This document shows positions 6,637 through 13,670 of a DNA stretch of 18,030 nt, one piece after another; the stretch's first letter is position 1, and every line of letters starts with the position of its first letter. A program made the translations under genes and the position numbers. The notes under the pieces were generated by a model. It saw nothing but the letters and a program-made list of their open reading frames with translations. It made no database searches and was not told where the DNA came from. The stretch is from CAZTVF01 sp964616985 (GTDB taxonomy: Bacteria > Planctomycetota > Phycisphaerae > SM23-33), in assembly GCA_964616985.1 (NCBI GenBank), contig CAZTVF010000108.1, forward strand, positions 1-18,030. Reading direction: 5' to 3'.

Positions 6637-8361
6637 ATGAATACCAAAAGCTGCGCGGCGATGCTGTCTCTGTGGGCGTTCGTATGCCTTCTGGTCGCGA
6701 CGGCTGAGGCGCAGCCGGCGAAGCCCATCGCTACTTCGGCGCCAGCCACTGCGCCCGGCGCGTCCTTCAGCTGCAAGACCTCACAGGGCGTGGTCTTCAA
6801 GGTGACGGCGGAGGGGCTGTCGTCGATCTCGGTCGGCGAGAAGGAAGTGGCCCGGGGCATGTGGCGGGCGACCGATGCGTCGCACATGCTGGTGCCCAAC
6901 GGCAAGCCGGCTGCGCTGGAATTCACGGCCAAGTCGATGGAGGTGCTCGAGCCCGGCAATCGCGTGCGGGTGAAGCACGTGGGCCCCGAGGCCCAGGCGG
7001 TGTTCGATTACACCTTCAGCGGCGAGGACGTGCGGATCAAGGCCCGCGTCGAGAACAACCGGGCGGAAAAGCCCATCAAGGTCACGGCCTTCGAGGGCCT
7101 GACGTTCCTGTTCGCGGCAGAGCCCCAAGGCTGGATGGTGCGGCAGGACCCGGGCTGGATGGCGGCGCACGCGGAGGGCTTCCGTGGCTATCACCCCAGC
7201 TTCGAGAACCGCATCGGCGGCAGCTACGCGATCGACGAGTCCTTCGGCGTGGGCCTCACGCCGCTGAACACCGGTCTGGCCTACACCGGGTTCTTCTGGT
7301 GGAGCGACCGGGCCGGCCCCAACGCCCGCCGCCTGGTGTACGCCCGCCCGCAGGAGATCCCCGCCGGCGGCGCCCTGACGTTCGAGATGCTTCTCCGCGT
7401 CAGCACCGACAAGGACTGGAAGCACCTGCTGACGCCCTACAAGGAACACTTCGCGGCCACGTTCGGCCACCCCACGCTGGGGATGGTGCACTACAAGGCC
7501 GACTTCCGCCCGATGGGCAACATGTCGATCGCCGATTCCGCCAGCATCACCGAGACGAACCCGCTGGGCTTCCACGGCGAGGGGCGGCGCGTGGACCTGC
7601 CCGAGGGCATGAAGCGGTTTTGCGATTCGGTCGTAGGCGGCCTGACCGCGGGCAACGGTCAGGGCATGATCATCTGGGCCTTGGGCGGGCAGGACCCGCG
7701 GGGCGCGATGTACCGGCCTGACTTCGACGTCCTGCCGCCCAGCGTGGAGCAGAACATCCCGCAGATGCGGGCGGCGTTCAAGGAAGGCAACGTCCGCATG
7801 GGCGTGTGCGCCCGCCCGGGCGAAATCGCCTTCCGCGGCAACTGGAAGGAAGACTGGACCGTCCGCATCAACGCCGACGACCCGCAGCACCTGTCGATCA
7901 TGTGGGGCCGCTTCAAGAAGATGATGGACATGGGCTTCACGCTGTTCTATCTCGACACGTTCGGCAGCTCGATGGACGACATCAAGGCGATGCAGTACTA
8001 CCGCCAGAAGATGGGGCCGGACATCCAGACCTTCGTCGAGCACCCCTGCGACGTGATTCTGGCGTATTCGGGCTCGTACATGGAGGTGACCTTCGACGCC
8101 AAGGCGAACAAGTACAACGTCTTCTGGGGCCTCGAGCGTTTCTGGGAGATCAGCCAGTGGCTGCTGCCCGGCGTGCAGGCCGCCGGCGTCAGCCGCGTCG
8201 ACGAATCCAAACTGCCCGAGGGCTTCGAACGCCCCTCGCACTTCATGATGCGCAAGCACATCTCGCCCTTCTGCCAGGACTACCAGCTCAAGGGCATGGC
8301 CAAGGAACTCAAGGCCCTCACCGACGAGTTTCTCGAAAGCCCGACGAAGTGGAAGAAGTAG
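6637..8361 (+). CDS. Secreted protein of unknown family, possibly a glycoside hydrolase
   Basis: This 574-residue protein starts with a Sec signal peptide (hydrophobic core about 8-22, likely cleavage after AEA at 25) and a short Ala/Thr/Pro linker. Residues about 45-255 are strand-rich and look like a beta-sandwich. Residues about 280-525 look like a barrel with strand-like ends: GMIIWALGG (343-351), VRMGVCARPGE (386-396), GFTLFYLDTFG (433-443), QTFVEHP (464-470) and VILAYSGSY (473-481). Asp440 and Glu468 sit where clan GH-A/GH-D-type enzymes carry catalytic carboxylates, but I cannot name a family. Conserved-looking Trp-rich stretches (FFWWSD, FWGLERFWEISQWL) would suit sugar binding. AAGGAAGG just before the ATG supports the start. 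It follows the sialidase-like gene by 93 bp. The function is inferred from fold-like features and context only. Confidence 0.8.
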   Translation: MNTKSCAAMLSLWAFVCLLVATAEAQPAKPIATSAPATAPGASFSCKTSQGVVFKVTAEGLSSISVGEKEVARGMWRATDASHMLVPNGKPAALEFTAKSMEVLEPGNRVRVKHVGPEAQAVFDYTFSGEDVRIKARVENNRAEKPIKVTAFEGLTFLFAAEPQGWMVRQDPGWMAAHAEGFRGYHPSFENRIGGSYAIDESFGVGLTPLNTGLAYTGFFWWSDRAGPNARRLVYARPQEIPAGGALTFEMLLRVSTDKDWKHLLTPYKEHFAATFGHPTLGMVHYKADFRPMGNMSIADSASITETNPLGFHGEGRRVDLPEGMKRFCDSVVGGLTAGNGQGMIIWALGGQDPRGAMYRPDFDVLPPSVEQNIPQMRAAFKEGNVRMGVCARPGEIAFRGNWKEDWTVRINADDPQHLSIMWGRFKKMMDMGFTLFYLDTFGSSMDDIKAMQYYRQKMGPDIQTFVEHPCDVILAYSGSYMEVTFDAKANKYNVFWGLERFWEISQWLLPGVQAAGVSRVDESKLPEGFERPSHFMMRKHISPFCQDYQLKGMAKELKALTDEFLESPTKWKK

Positions 8362-8401
8362 GCGAAAGCGAACTGGGCGTTCTCGGCTCGGTTGTTCATC
8401 T

Positions 8402-8425
8402 CACCCCCAAACGAGTTTGGGGGTG
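8402..8425. repeat. Palindromic repeat, CACCCCCAAAC family, copy 3
   Basis: Same 11-bp arms with loop GA, 40 bp after the stop codon of the secreted protein. Flanks (CATCT left, GCACC right) give it the orientation of copy 2. The 260-bp spacer 8362-8621 holds this copy and the short motif at 8446-8470, with no gene seen. Confidence 0.85.
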
Positions 8426-8445
8426 GCACCGGACGAGTCGAACGG

Positions 8446-8470
8446 AAAAGGGGACAGGCTACTTTTACAG
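8446..8470. repeat. AAAAGGGGACAGGCTACTTTT motif, possible dispersed-repeat remnant
   Basis: The stretch combines AAAAGGGGACAGG with CTACTTTTACAG. Motifs of this kind are widely scattered in environmental bacterial genomes. Only one copy is in the window, so the call rests on recollection of similar sequences and is weak. Confidence 0.3.
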
Positions 8471-8621
8471 AAAGACGGTCGGCCATCGCCCCGGTTGACC
8501 ACATGCCCGCGGACGCCGCCGGTCCTCGACTGGTCCTTGGCATACGCCACAACCTACCCCGCCTGCAGGGCCTTCGTATCCGCGTTCATCCCTCTTATCC
8601 CTGCTTGATTCTGCTTCTTCT

Positions 8622-9830
8622 TCACCGGTACGCCGGCGGCTTGGGGCTGAGCCACTGGACGAGCTCTTTGCGGATGGACTGGGCGAACCAGAAGACGCCC
8701 GCGGGGCTGTAGTGGCCGAATACCTGCGCGCCGGCCCGGGCGACATAGAACTTCTCGCAGAACTTGGGGATCGTGAGCTTGTAGTCCTTGAACTCCTCGC
8801 GGGCCTTCTTGAGGCAGTCCACGTAGGGGGCCTTGCGCTTCTCCATGAAGTCCACGAACAGTTCGTCGAACCGCGTGCCCTTGGCCAGGTACTCCATGAC
8901 TTGCGGCACGTCGTAGCTCAGCAGCACCAGGAGCTTGCGGCCGTGATCGCGGCACCAGTCGGTGAGGGAGTTGACGATCCACATCGTGGAGTGCATGCCG
9001 TAGGCATAGTGCAGCTTGACGGCCTCGGCGGTGCGCTTGGCCTTGCTCTTGGTGGTGAGGTTCACCTTCACGCCCAGGGCCTCGGCGATCTGCTGCAGCT
9101 CGGCCACCGGCGCCTCGCCGCCTTCGCGCAGGCAGTACAGGTGCGCGGCGTGGTCGTCCTTGAACGCGTTGTAGAAGTTCTCGCCGCCGACGAGCTTGCG
9201 GAGGTCGCCCGCCCGCTGGCACATGCCGGGGCACTCGACGAACTTGCCGGCCTTGAGGTCGTACCGCAGGTGCGCCCACGGGAAGCCGTGCACCGGGTAG
9301 GTGTCCTTGCGGCCGCGGGGCAGGTCGCGGCACATCCAGGCGACGCGGATCCAGCGGGCGGCGTCGATGTTCCGCATGTGGTCGTCGTCCCAGACGTTCA
9401 GGATGATGTACTCGGCCGCCAGGTCCTTCTGCACCTCGGTGCGAAGGGCGCGGCGGTAGGCCTGGTACACGCCATAGCCGCCGACGCCGAAGTTGCGGAT
9501 GGGTTCGCGGAAGTGGGCGGCCAGCACCTCCTGCCAGGTCTCGCCGTCGGAGACCTGGGCGCATTGCGTGTAGCTGTCGCCATACGTATTGATGCGGCAG
9601 GGCTGGTCGGCGTAGTGCACCATCTTGCGATGCCCGCCGCGCTTGTAGTACGTGTACGCCGACTGCGTGCCTTCCATGCCGTCGGCGAAGACGTAGTTCA
9701 GCAGCACGTAGCCCAGCTCGGGGTCGAACTTGATGAACGCGGGGTTCTTCTTGTCGAGGATCCGCTCGATCTCCTGGGGATAGTAACCGCCCTGGTGCAG
9801 AAGCTGCCTGAGGTCGCGAAGATCGCCCAT
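8622..9830 (-). CDS. SGNH/GDSL-type hydrolase
   Basis: The 402-residue protein carries INTYGDSYTQCAQVSDGETW (80-99), the block I region of SGNH hydrolases with candidate nucleophile Ser86. Block II-like NFGVGGYGVYQA (113-124) follows, then YIILNVWDDDH (141-151), where the family usually has its GxND oxyanion Asn. I cannot place the final catalytic Asp-His pair with certainty. Families with this fold are esterases and acetyl-ester hydrolases acting on lipids or on acetylated glycans. There is no signal peptide. The start at 9830 is chosen because AAAGGA lies nine bases upstream; an ATG at 9839 would leave no room for that site, and one at 9890 would add residues from repeat-like sequence. The gene sits alone on the minus strand between repeat-filled spacers. 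Substrate unknown. Confidence 0.82.
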   Translation of the reverse strand: MGDLRDLRQLLHQGGYYPQEIERILDKKNPAFIKFDPELGYVLLNYVFADGMEGTQSAYTYYKRGGHRKMVHYADQPCRINTYGDSYTQCAQVSDGETWQEVLAAHFREPIRNFGVGGYGVYQAYRRALRTEVQKDLAAEYIILNVWDDDHMRNIDAARWIRVAWMCRDLPRGRKDTYPVHGFPWAHLRYDLKAGKFVECPGMCQRAGDLRKLVGGENFYNAFKDDHAAHLYCLREGGEAPVAELQQIAEALGVKVNLTTKSKAKRTAEAVKLHYAYGMHSTMWIVNSLTDWCRDHGRKLLVLLSYDVPQVMEYLAKGTRFDELFVDFMEKRKAPYVDCLKKAREEFKDYKLTIPKFCEKFYVARAGAQVFGHYSPAGVFWFAQSIRKELVQWLSPKPPAYR

Positions 9831-9939
9831 GGCCTGCATTCCTTTCAAAGAAGAGATGAAGACAATGCGAGCGGGATTAAAAGGATTCAAAGGATTAGGG
9901 GATTAGGAAAGACAGAACGAAAAGCAGTTCTTCTTCGCC

Positions 9940-9969
9940 GGGCGCGGTGCCACCGGGCGCGGTGCCACC
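9940..9969 (+). repeat. 15-bp perfect tandem duplication
   Basis: GGGCGCGGTGCCACC occurs twice head to tail (9940-9954 and 9955-9969). The second copy runs into the palindrome at 9966-9993. GGTGCCACC is also the flank of CACCCCCAAAC copy 1. Confidence 0.85.
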
Positions 9970-9993
9970 CTCAAGCGTACTCGCTTGGGGGTG
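9966..9993. repeat. Diverged palindrome of the CACCCCCAAAC family, copy 4
   Basis: CACCCTCAAGCG and CGCTTGGGGGTG form arms with one G-T mismatch and a short loop. The stem outline and GGTGC flank match the other copies, but the inner arm sequence differs (CAAGCG instead of CAAAC). Confidence 0.65.
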
Positions 9994-10103
9994 TCTTCCG
10001 ACGACCGGCTTCTCCTCTGCTCTTCTTCATCCTTCGAATCCTCTTAATCCTTCGAATTCTCCTATATCCCGCTCTCTTCGCCTTCCCGACGAGCAGAAAA
10101 TGC

Positions 10104-10196
10104 GAGCGGGATTAGGGGATTCGGAGGATTAAAGGGATTCTTTCTCTTTCGCTTCTCTAATCCTCTTAATCCTTTGAATCTTCCTGAATCCCGCTC
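10104..10196. repeat. Fold-back element 2 made of 9-bp-phased GGATT units
   Basis: The left arm starts GAGCGGGATT with GGATT at 10109, 10117, 10126 and 10135. The right arm has AATCC or a variant at 10159, 10168, 10177 and 10187 and ends AATCCCGCTC. It has the same design as element 1, with about 20 bp between the arms, and ends 14 bp from the stop codon of the aldo/keto reductase gene. Confidence 0.78.
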
Positions 10197-10209
10197 TCTT
10201 CCTTCTGCC

Positions 10210-11256
10210 TTACGCCAGGTGCACGCCGCCCATGTCCACCGGGTAGTGGCGGCGGAACATGGAGACCTTCTGCGACTTGGCCGCGACGAGTTGGGCGCCG
10301 ATCTTGACGCACTCGGCCATCTCGGCGTCAGTAAGGGGCTTGAATTCCTTGGCGGCGCGGATGGCGCGGTTCACCTCGTCCACGGTCCGGCAGCCGATGA
10401 CGCCGCACGCGACGCCCGGCACGCTCAGCGCGTAGCGAAACGCGCGGTCGTAGTCGTCCACCAGCGGCGAGGTCTGGCCCTTGGCCGGCGCCCCGCCCAG
10501 CAGCTTCATCGCCGTCACGCCGATGCCCTTCTTCAGGCAGGGGGCGACGATCTTCTCCTCGGCGTTCATTTCATTGCGCGCGATGTAGTTTACGAACGGC
10601 ATGACCACGTCCAGGTCCGCATTGTCCAGGATCTTCTTGGCCGGGGCGAAGCAGTCGTCGGCCACCTTGCCGTCCTTGCCCGTCACCGCGTGGATGCTCA
10701 TGCCGATGAAGCGCGAGCGGCCATCTTTCTTCACCTTGTTGAGGAACTCGATGGCGCCCCCCTTGCCGAGGATCTGGTCCATCGGGTCGGTGGTTTCCTT
10801 GCGCTGGCCGACGCAGTGCAGCAGCAGCAGGTCGACGTGATCGGTCTGGAGTTTCTTGAGGCTGTCGGCGAACTCCTTCTCGCACTTCTCGTCGTCGGGG
10901 TAGTTCACCTTGGTGACCAGGAAGATGTCCTTGCGCACGCCCTTGAGCACGGGGCCCAGGCGGGATTCGGAATCGAGGTAGTCGGCCGAGGTGTCGATGT
11001 AGCGAATTCCCCCGGCCAGTGCAGCCTCGACGACCTTGGCCGTGGCGGCTTCATCGTTGGGCTTGTGGCCGATGTAACCGCAGCCCAGACCGAGGATGGT
11101 GACGGCCTGCTTGGTGCGGCCGAGGATTCGCGTGGGAATTTCGCCGGAGGCGGGCTTGCTGGCCGGTTGCTCGTCCGCAGCGGCAAAGCTGCCCAGTTTG
11201 GATGCAACGCCCGCCACCACCGCCGCCTTGAGGAAGTCACGCCGAGACAAGCTCAT
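10210..11256 (-). CDS. Aldo/keto reductase with Tat signal peptide
   Basis: This is a probable NADPH-dependent oxidoreductase of the aldo/keto reductase superfamily. The 348-residue protein opens with a twin-arginine signal (SRRDFLK at 4-10, hydrophobic AAVVAGVASKLGSFAAA after it), so it is expected to be exported folded with its cofactor. The barrel starts with ILGRTKQAVTILGLGCGYIG. The catalytic tetrad is visible: Asp88 and Tyr93 in IDTSADY, Lys116 in LVTKVN and His147 in LLLLHC. Late cofactor-site motifs are GVTAMKLLGG (246-255) and GVIGCRTVDEVNRAI (285-299). The start at 11256 follows AAGGATC and gives a complete Tat motif; a frame open to 11484 reads repeat sequence and is rejected. A promoter-like pair lies just upstream. 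Substrate unknown; many planctomycete genomes carry such Tat-tagged oxidoreductases. Confidence 0.92.
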   Translation of the reverse strand: MSLSRRDFLKAAVVAGVASKLGSFAAADEQPASKPASGEIPTRILGRTKQAVTILGLGCGYIGHKPNDEAATAKVVEAALAGGIRYIDTSADYLDSESRLGPVLKGVRKDIFLVTKVNYPDDEKCEKEFADSLKKLQTDHVDLLLLHCVGQRKETTDPMDQILGKGGAIEFLNKVKKDGRSRFIGMSIHAVTGKDGKVADDCFAPAKKILDNADLDVVMPFVNYIARNEMNAEEKIVAPCLKKGIGVTAMKLLGGAPAKGQTSPLVDDYDRAFRYALSVPGVACGVIGCRTVDEVNRAIRAAKEFKPLTDAEMAECVKIGAQLVAAKSQKVSMFRRHYPVDMGGVHLA

Positions 11257-11306
11257 GAGAGATCCTTTTTCGTACAGTGAGGAACGAAAACTCCGACGAC
11301 CCAAAG

Positions 11307-11336
11307 ATTCTACCGGGCGAGCGAGAAGAGAGTCAA
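11307..11336 (-). promoter_or_regulatory. Candidate sigma-70 promoter of the aldo/keto reductase gene
   Basis: On the minus strand TTGACT (11336-11331) and TAGAAT (11312-11307) are 18 bp apart, giving a leader of about 45 bases before the ATG at 11256. Both boxes are one or two bases from consensus. Confidence 0.5.
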
Positions 11337-11428
11337 GGCGACGTGCGAACGTCGGCACGGGGGGATGCTCAATTGACGGGGGCGGTTGGCAAGAGCCAAC
11401 CCGTATGTCGTGCGACGGCCTTTTGGAG

Positions 11429-11447
11429 CCTGCCTGCCGCAGGCAGG
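11429..11447. repeat. Palindrome CCTGCCTGC / GCAGGCAGG
   Basis: Perfect 9-bp arms around one base, the same family as 1064-1078 and 3352-3370. The 543-bp spacer 11257-11799 contains the promoter above, this palindrome and the large composite element that follows; I see no gene in it. Confidence 0.8.
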
Positions 11448-11530
11448 TGCGTGGCCCAGGCCACCCGCCCGACCCCGTTCGCACGTAGCCGCGCCGCTGA
11501 TGCCGTGGAACGCGCTGATGCTGCCCTTTG

Positions 11531-11715
11531 GGTCCCGTAGGGACCGCTGAAGCTTGCCCAGCACTTCAGTGCTCGGTGACAGAGCGGTCTGGTGCATTGG
11601 AGTCCCGTAGGGACGATTGAAACGTTTCAGGCGTCCCTACGGGACTCAGATGGGGATACATGGGCTTCACCCGGCACTGAAGTGCTGGGCTATTCTCAGT
11701 CGTCCCTTCGGGACT
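11531..11715. repeat. Mirror-symmetric composite of GTCCC/GGGAC and GCACT/AGTGC palindromes
   Basis: Seven small palindromes occur in the order A-B-A-C-A-B-A. The A units (GTCCC-3-GGGAC) are at 11532, 11602, 11633 and 11702; the B units (GCACT-2-AGTGC) at 11561 and 11674; the C unit is TGAAACGTTTCA at 11618-11629. The two halves are inverted copies about a centre near 11623. The middle 46 bp (11601-11646) is a near-perfect palindrome with identical 15-bp arms, AGTCCCGTAGGGACG and its complement. The spacers of the two halves are also partly alike. Confidence 0.85.
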
Positions 11716-11799
11716 CAAGAGGAAACGCCCCGGGCTTCTACAGCGCCGAATGGCAAGCCGCCGCCAAAGCCTTACTCCAGATTCAACCGTGAAGGAGTA

Positions 11800-12066
11800 C
11801 TAGTTCACGATCGTCCACCAGTGCTGGTTTCGGCGGTCGGCATAGGTGGCGCGGAACATCGTGCCGGTAATGCGGGAGTCCTGACGGCCGCGACGGCTGG
11901 CCTTGCGGAACGTCAGCACGTCGTGCGGCTGGACCTTCGCGTCGAGGTAGTCGCAGGCCTCGAGGTTCGAGTCGGCCACCTTCACCAGGTCCTTGCGGCC
12001 GTCGTCGTTGCGATAGATCTCGACATGATGCGAGTAGGAGTCGTAAAAAACCATCCAGTTAGCCAT
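11800..12066 (-). CDS. Small hypothetical protein, 88 residues
   Basis: I do not recognise this protein. It starts MANWMVFYDSYSHHVEIYRN and ends RRNQHWWTIVN. It has no signal peptide or membrane segment, an acidic centre (NLEACDYLDAK, 34-44) and a basic stretch (FRKASRRGRQDSR, 53-65). Its strand-like pattern with Trp, Tyr and His suggests a small soluble beta-rich fold. It is probably a real gene: AAGGAAGC precedes the ATG at good spacing, a well-formed promoter lies about 50 bases upstream, and codon usage looks like the neighbours. It is transcribed divergently from the ClpP-like protease gene. No function can be assigned. Confidence 0.72.
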   Translation of the reverse strand: MANWMVFYDSYSHHVEIYRNDDGRKDLVKVADSNLEACDYLDAKVQPHDVLTFRKASRRGRQDSRITGTMFRATYADRRNQHWWTIVN

Positions 12067-12118
12067 AGACTGCTTCCTTTGAAATGGTCTTCGTACCCCG
12101 AAATAGCGGTCAAGACAT

Positions 12119-12147
12119 ATCATACCCCCCAACGGCTGTCTTGTCAC
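12119..12147 (-). promoter_or_regulatory. Promoter of the 88-residue protein gene
   Basis: On the minus strand GTGACA (12147-12142) and TATGAT (12124-12119) are 17 bp apart, each one base from the sigma-70 consensus. The predicted leader is about 45 bases. Confidence 0.6.
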
Positions 12148-12232
12148 GCGCCTTCGCATGAGCTGTTGCCACAGTTCCGGGCGCCTTCCGATGACGCGAT
12201 TCATTGAGCAAGAAGAATCCCGATGTGAGTAT

Positions 12233-12260
12233 TTGACATGGGGCGGAAGGCGGTTATGCT
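12233..12260 (+). promoter_or_regulatory. Promoter of the ClpP-like protease gene
   Basis: A perfect TTGACA (12233-12238) is followed after 16 bp by TATGCT (12255-12260). Transcription would start near 12267, about 26 bases before the ATG at 12293. This also rules out the longer open frame starting at 12158. Confidence 0.65.
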
Positions 12261-12292
12261 TAGGTGCAGATAACATATCTTTTGGGGCCAAC

Positions 12293-13615
12293 ATGATTCG
12301 AAATACCGGGATCGTCATCGTGTCGCTGGCGGCATTGTGTCTTTCGTGGGCGGCGCTGCAGGCGGCGGATGTCGTCTACCTCAAGGACGGCAAGAAACTC
12401 ACCGGGCAGATCGTGAGCGAAGACAGCAACACGCTCATGTTCGATGACGGCATGTCGCGACGGCGGATCACCAAGGACCAGATCGTCACGGTGGTGCGTG
12501 ACCCCAACACGGCCCCCGCCGCCACCCGCGCGCCGGCGGCGTCGCCCTCCCCCTCGCCGAAGGCAACGCCGATGGCAACGCCCGCCGCCTCGCCCGCGGC
12601 AACGCCACTGGCCAAGCCGGCATCGACCGGGGCGACGGTGAGCGCCAAACCCCTCACGGGCGAGGCCCGCGGCGGCTACTACCTCATCCCGCTGGAAGGC
12701 ATGGTGGGGTTGGAGATGGCCGACGCGCCGCTGAAGACCTGCATGGACGCGGCCCGCGCCGCGGGGGCCGAGGTGGTCATCCTGCAGTTCCACAGCCCCG
12801 GCGGCAGCATCAACTCGATGGTCGACATGCTCAAGACGATCCAGTCGTACGACGACCTCCGCATCGTCGCGTACGTGAAGGACGAGGCCATCTCGGCCGC
12901 GGCCATCATGAGCCTGGGATGCAAGGAGATCATCGTCTCGCCGCGATCCTCCATCGGGGCGGCCGTGCCCTGGACCATGGGGCCCAAGGGGACGCCCGCC
13001 AACGTGGAGGAGAAGTTCCAGTCGGCCTTCCGGGCCGAGTGCCGCAAGTGCGCCGCCTGGGCCGGCCACAACCCGCTGTTCTCCGACGCGATGATGACGA
13101 TGGACATGGTGCTGGGGCTGGAGAAGGACGCCAACGGCATGCAGGTGGTCGAGGTGCTCAAGAACCCGGCGCCGGCCGGCTTGAAGATCATCAAGAACAA
13201 GGGCAAGATCCTCACGATGACCGGGCAGGAGGCCGTCGAGTACGGCCTGGCGCTGGGGCTGGCGGATTCGATCGAGTCCTGCGGCCCCCTGCTGAAGATC
13301 AAGAACTGGACGCCCACGCCCAACAACAAGAGCGCCGAGGCGTTCGCGGCCTGGCGCAAGACGCTCAAGGATGCCGCCGCCGAGTATGATGCCGTCATGG
13401 AGGCCATCCGCAAGGCGATCGACCAGGCGAACGTCACCTACAAACGTGACGTCTGGCTGACCCTGCTGAGCCAGGCCGATGAGAAGGCCAAGCGAGCCAT
13501 CGCCATCATCAAGAAATACCCCATGCTCGAGCTGATGGGGCCCAAGTACTCCGACGAGCACCCCGCCGCCCTTCGCGATGAGATCAGCCGGGCCAGGGCC
13601 AAGAGCCGGGGTTGA
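12293..13615 (+). CDS. Exported ClpP/NfeD-class serine protease with N-terminal beta domain
   Basis: The 440-residue protein has a signal peptide or N-terminal anchor (about 1-25), a small strand-rich domain starting VVYLKDGKKLTGQIV (27-41), a Pro/Ala/Thr/Ser-rich linker (about 71-122), and a ClpP-fold domain (about 128-330). The fold shows LQFHSPGGSINSMVDML (164-180), the nucleophile Ser201 in DEAISAAAIM and SPRSSIGAAVP (216-226). Lys241 in VEEKFQ lies 40 residues after the serine, close to the Ser-Lys spacing of NfeD-type proteases. A C-terminal charged helical part (345-440) replaces the membrane helices and OB domain of full NfeD. Related enzymes cut membrane proteins at the outer face. 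The start rests on the promoter and signal peptide; the ribosome binding site is weak. Target unknown. Confidence 0.85.
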   Translation: MIRNTGIVIVSLAALCLSWAALQAADVVYLKDGKKLTGQIVSEDSNTLMFDDGMSRRRITKDQIVTVVRDPNTAPAATRAPAASPSPSPKATPMATPAASPAATPLAKPASTGATVSAKPLTGEARGGYYLIPLEGMVGLEMADAPLKTCMDAARAAGAEVVILQFHSPGGSINSMVDMLKTIQSYDDLRIVAYVKDEAISAAAIMSLGCKEIIVSPRSSIGAAVPWTMGPKGTPANVEEKFQSAFRAECRKCAAWAGHNPLFSDAMMTMDMVLGLEKDANGMQVVEVLKNPAPAGLKIIKNKGKILTMTGQEAVEYGLALGLADSIESCGPLLKIKNWTPTPNNKSAEAFAAWRKTLKDAAAEYDAVMEAIRKAIDQANVTYKRDVWLTLLSQADEKAKRAIAIIKKYPMLELMGPKYSDEHPAALRDEISRARAKSRG

Positions 13616-13670
13616 TGAGAATCTGCCGCAGCGGCTGACCCCGCGGGCGCGGCTTGGAGAGCACGGGCCG

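Larger units (their letters stand above)
9869..10073. repeat. Fold-back element 1 made of 9-bp-phased GGATT units
   Basis: The left arm begins GAGCGGGATT and has GGATT at 9874, 9883, 9892 and 9900. The right arm has the complement AATCC, or one-base variants, at 10028, 10037, 10046, 10055 and 10064, and ends ATCCCGCTC. The arms enclose a 15-bp tandem duplication and a diverged CACCCCCAAAC-type palindrome. It lies in the 379-bp spacer between the SGNH and aldo/keto reductase genes, where no gene is seen. Confidence 0.75.

Noticed and set aside
8446..8470. Remnant of a transposon
   Set aside because: Only a short motif resembles known dispersed repeats; no transposase, terminal inverted repeats or target duplication is visible.
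11592..11792. 66-codon frame inside the composite repeat
   Set aside because: The peptide repeats SLRDS because it reads the GTCCC/GGGAC palindromes; it reflects repeat DNA, not a gene.
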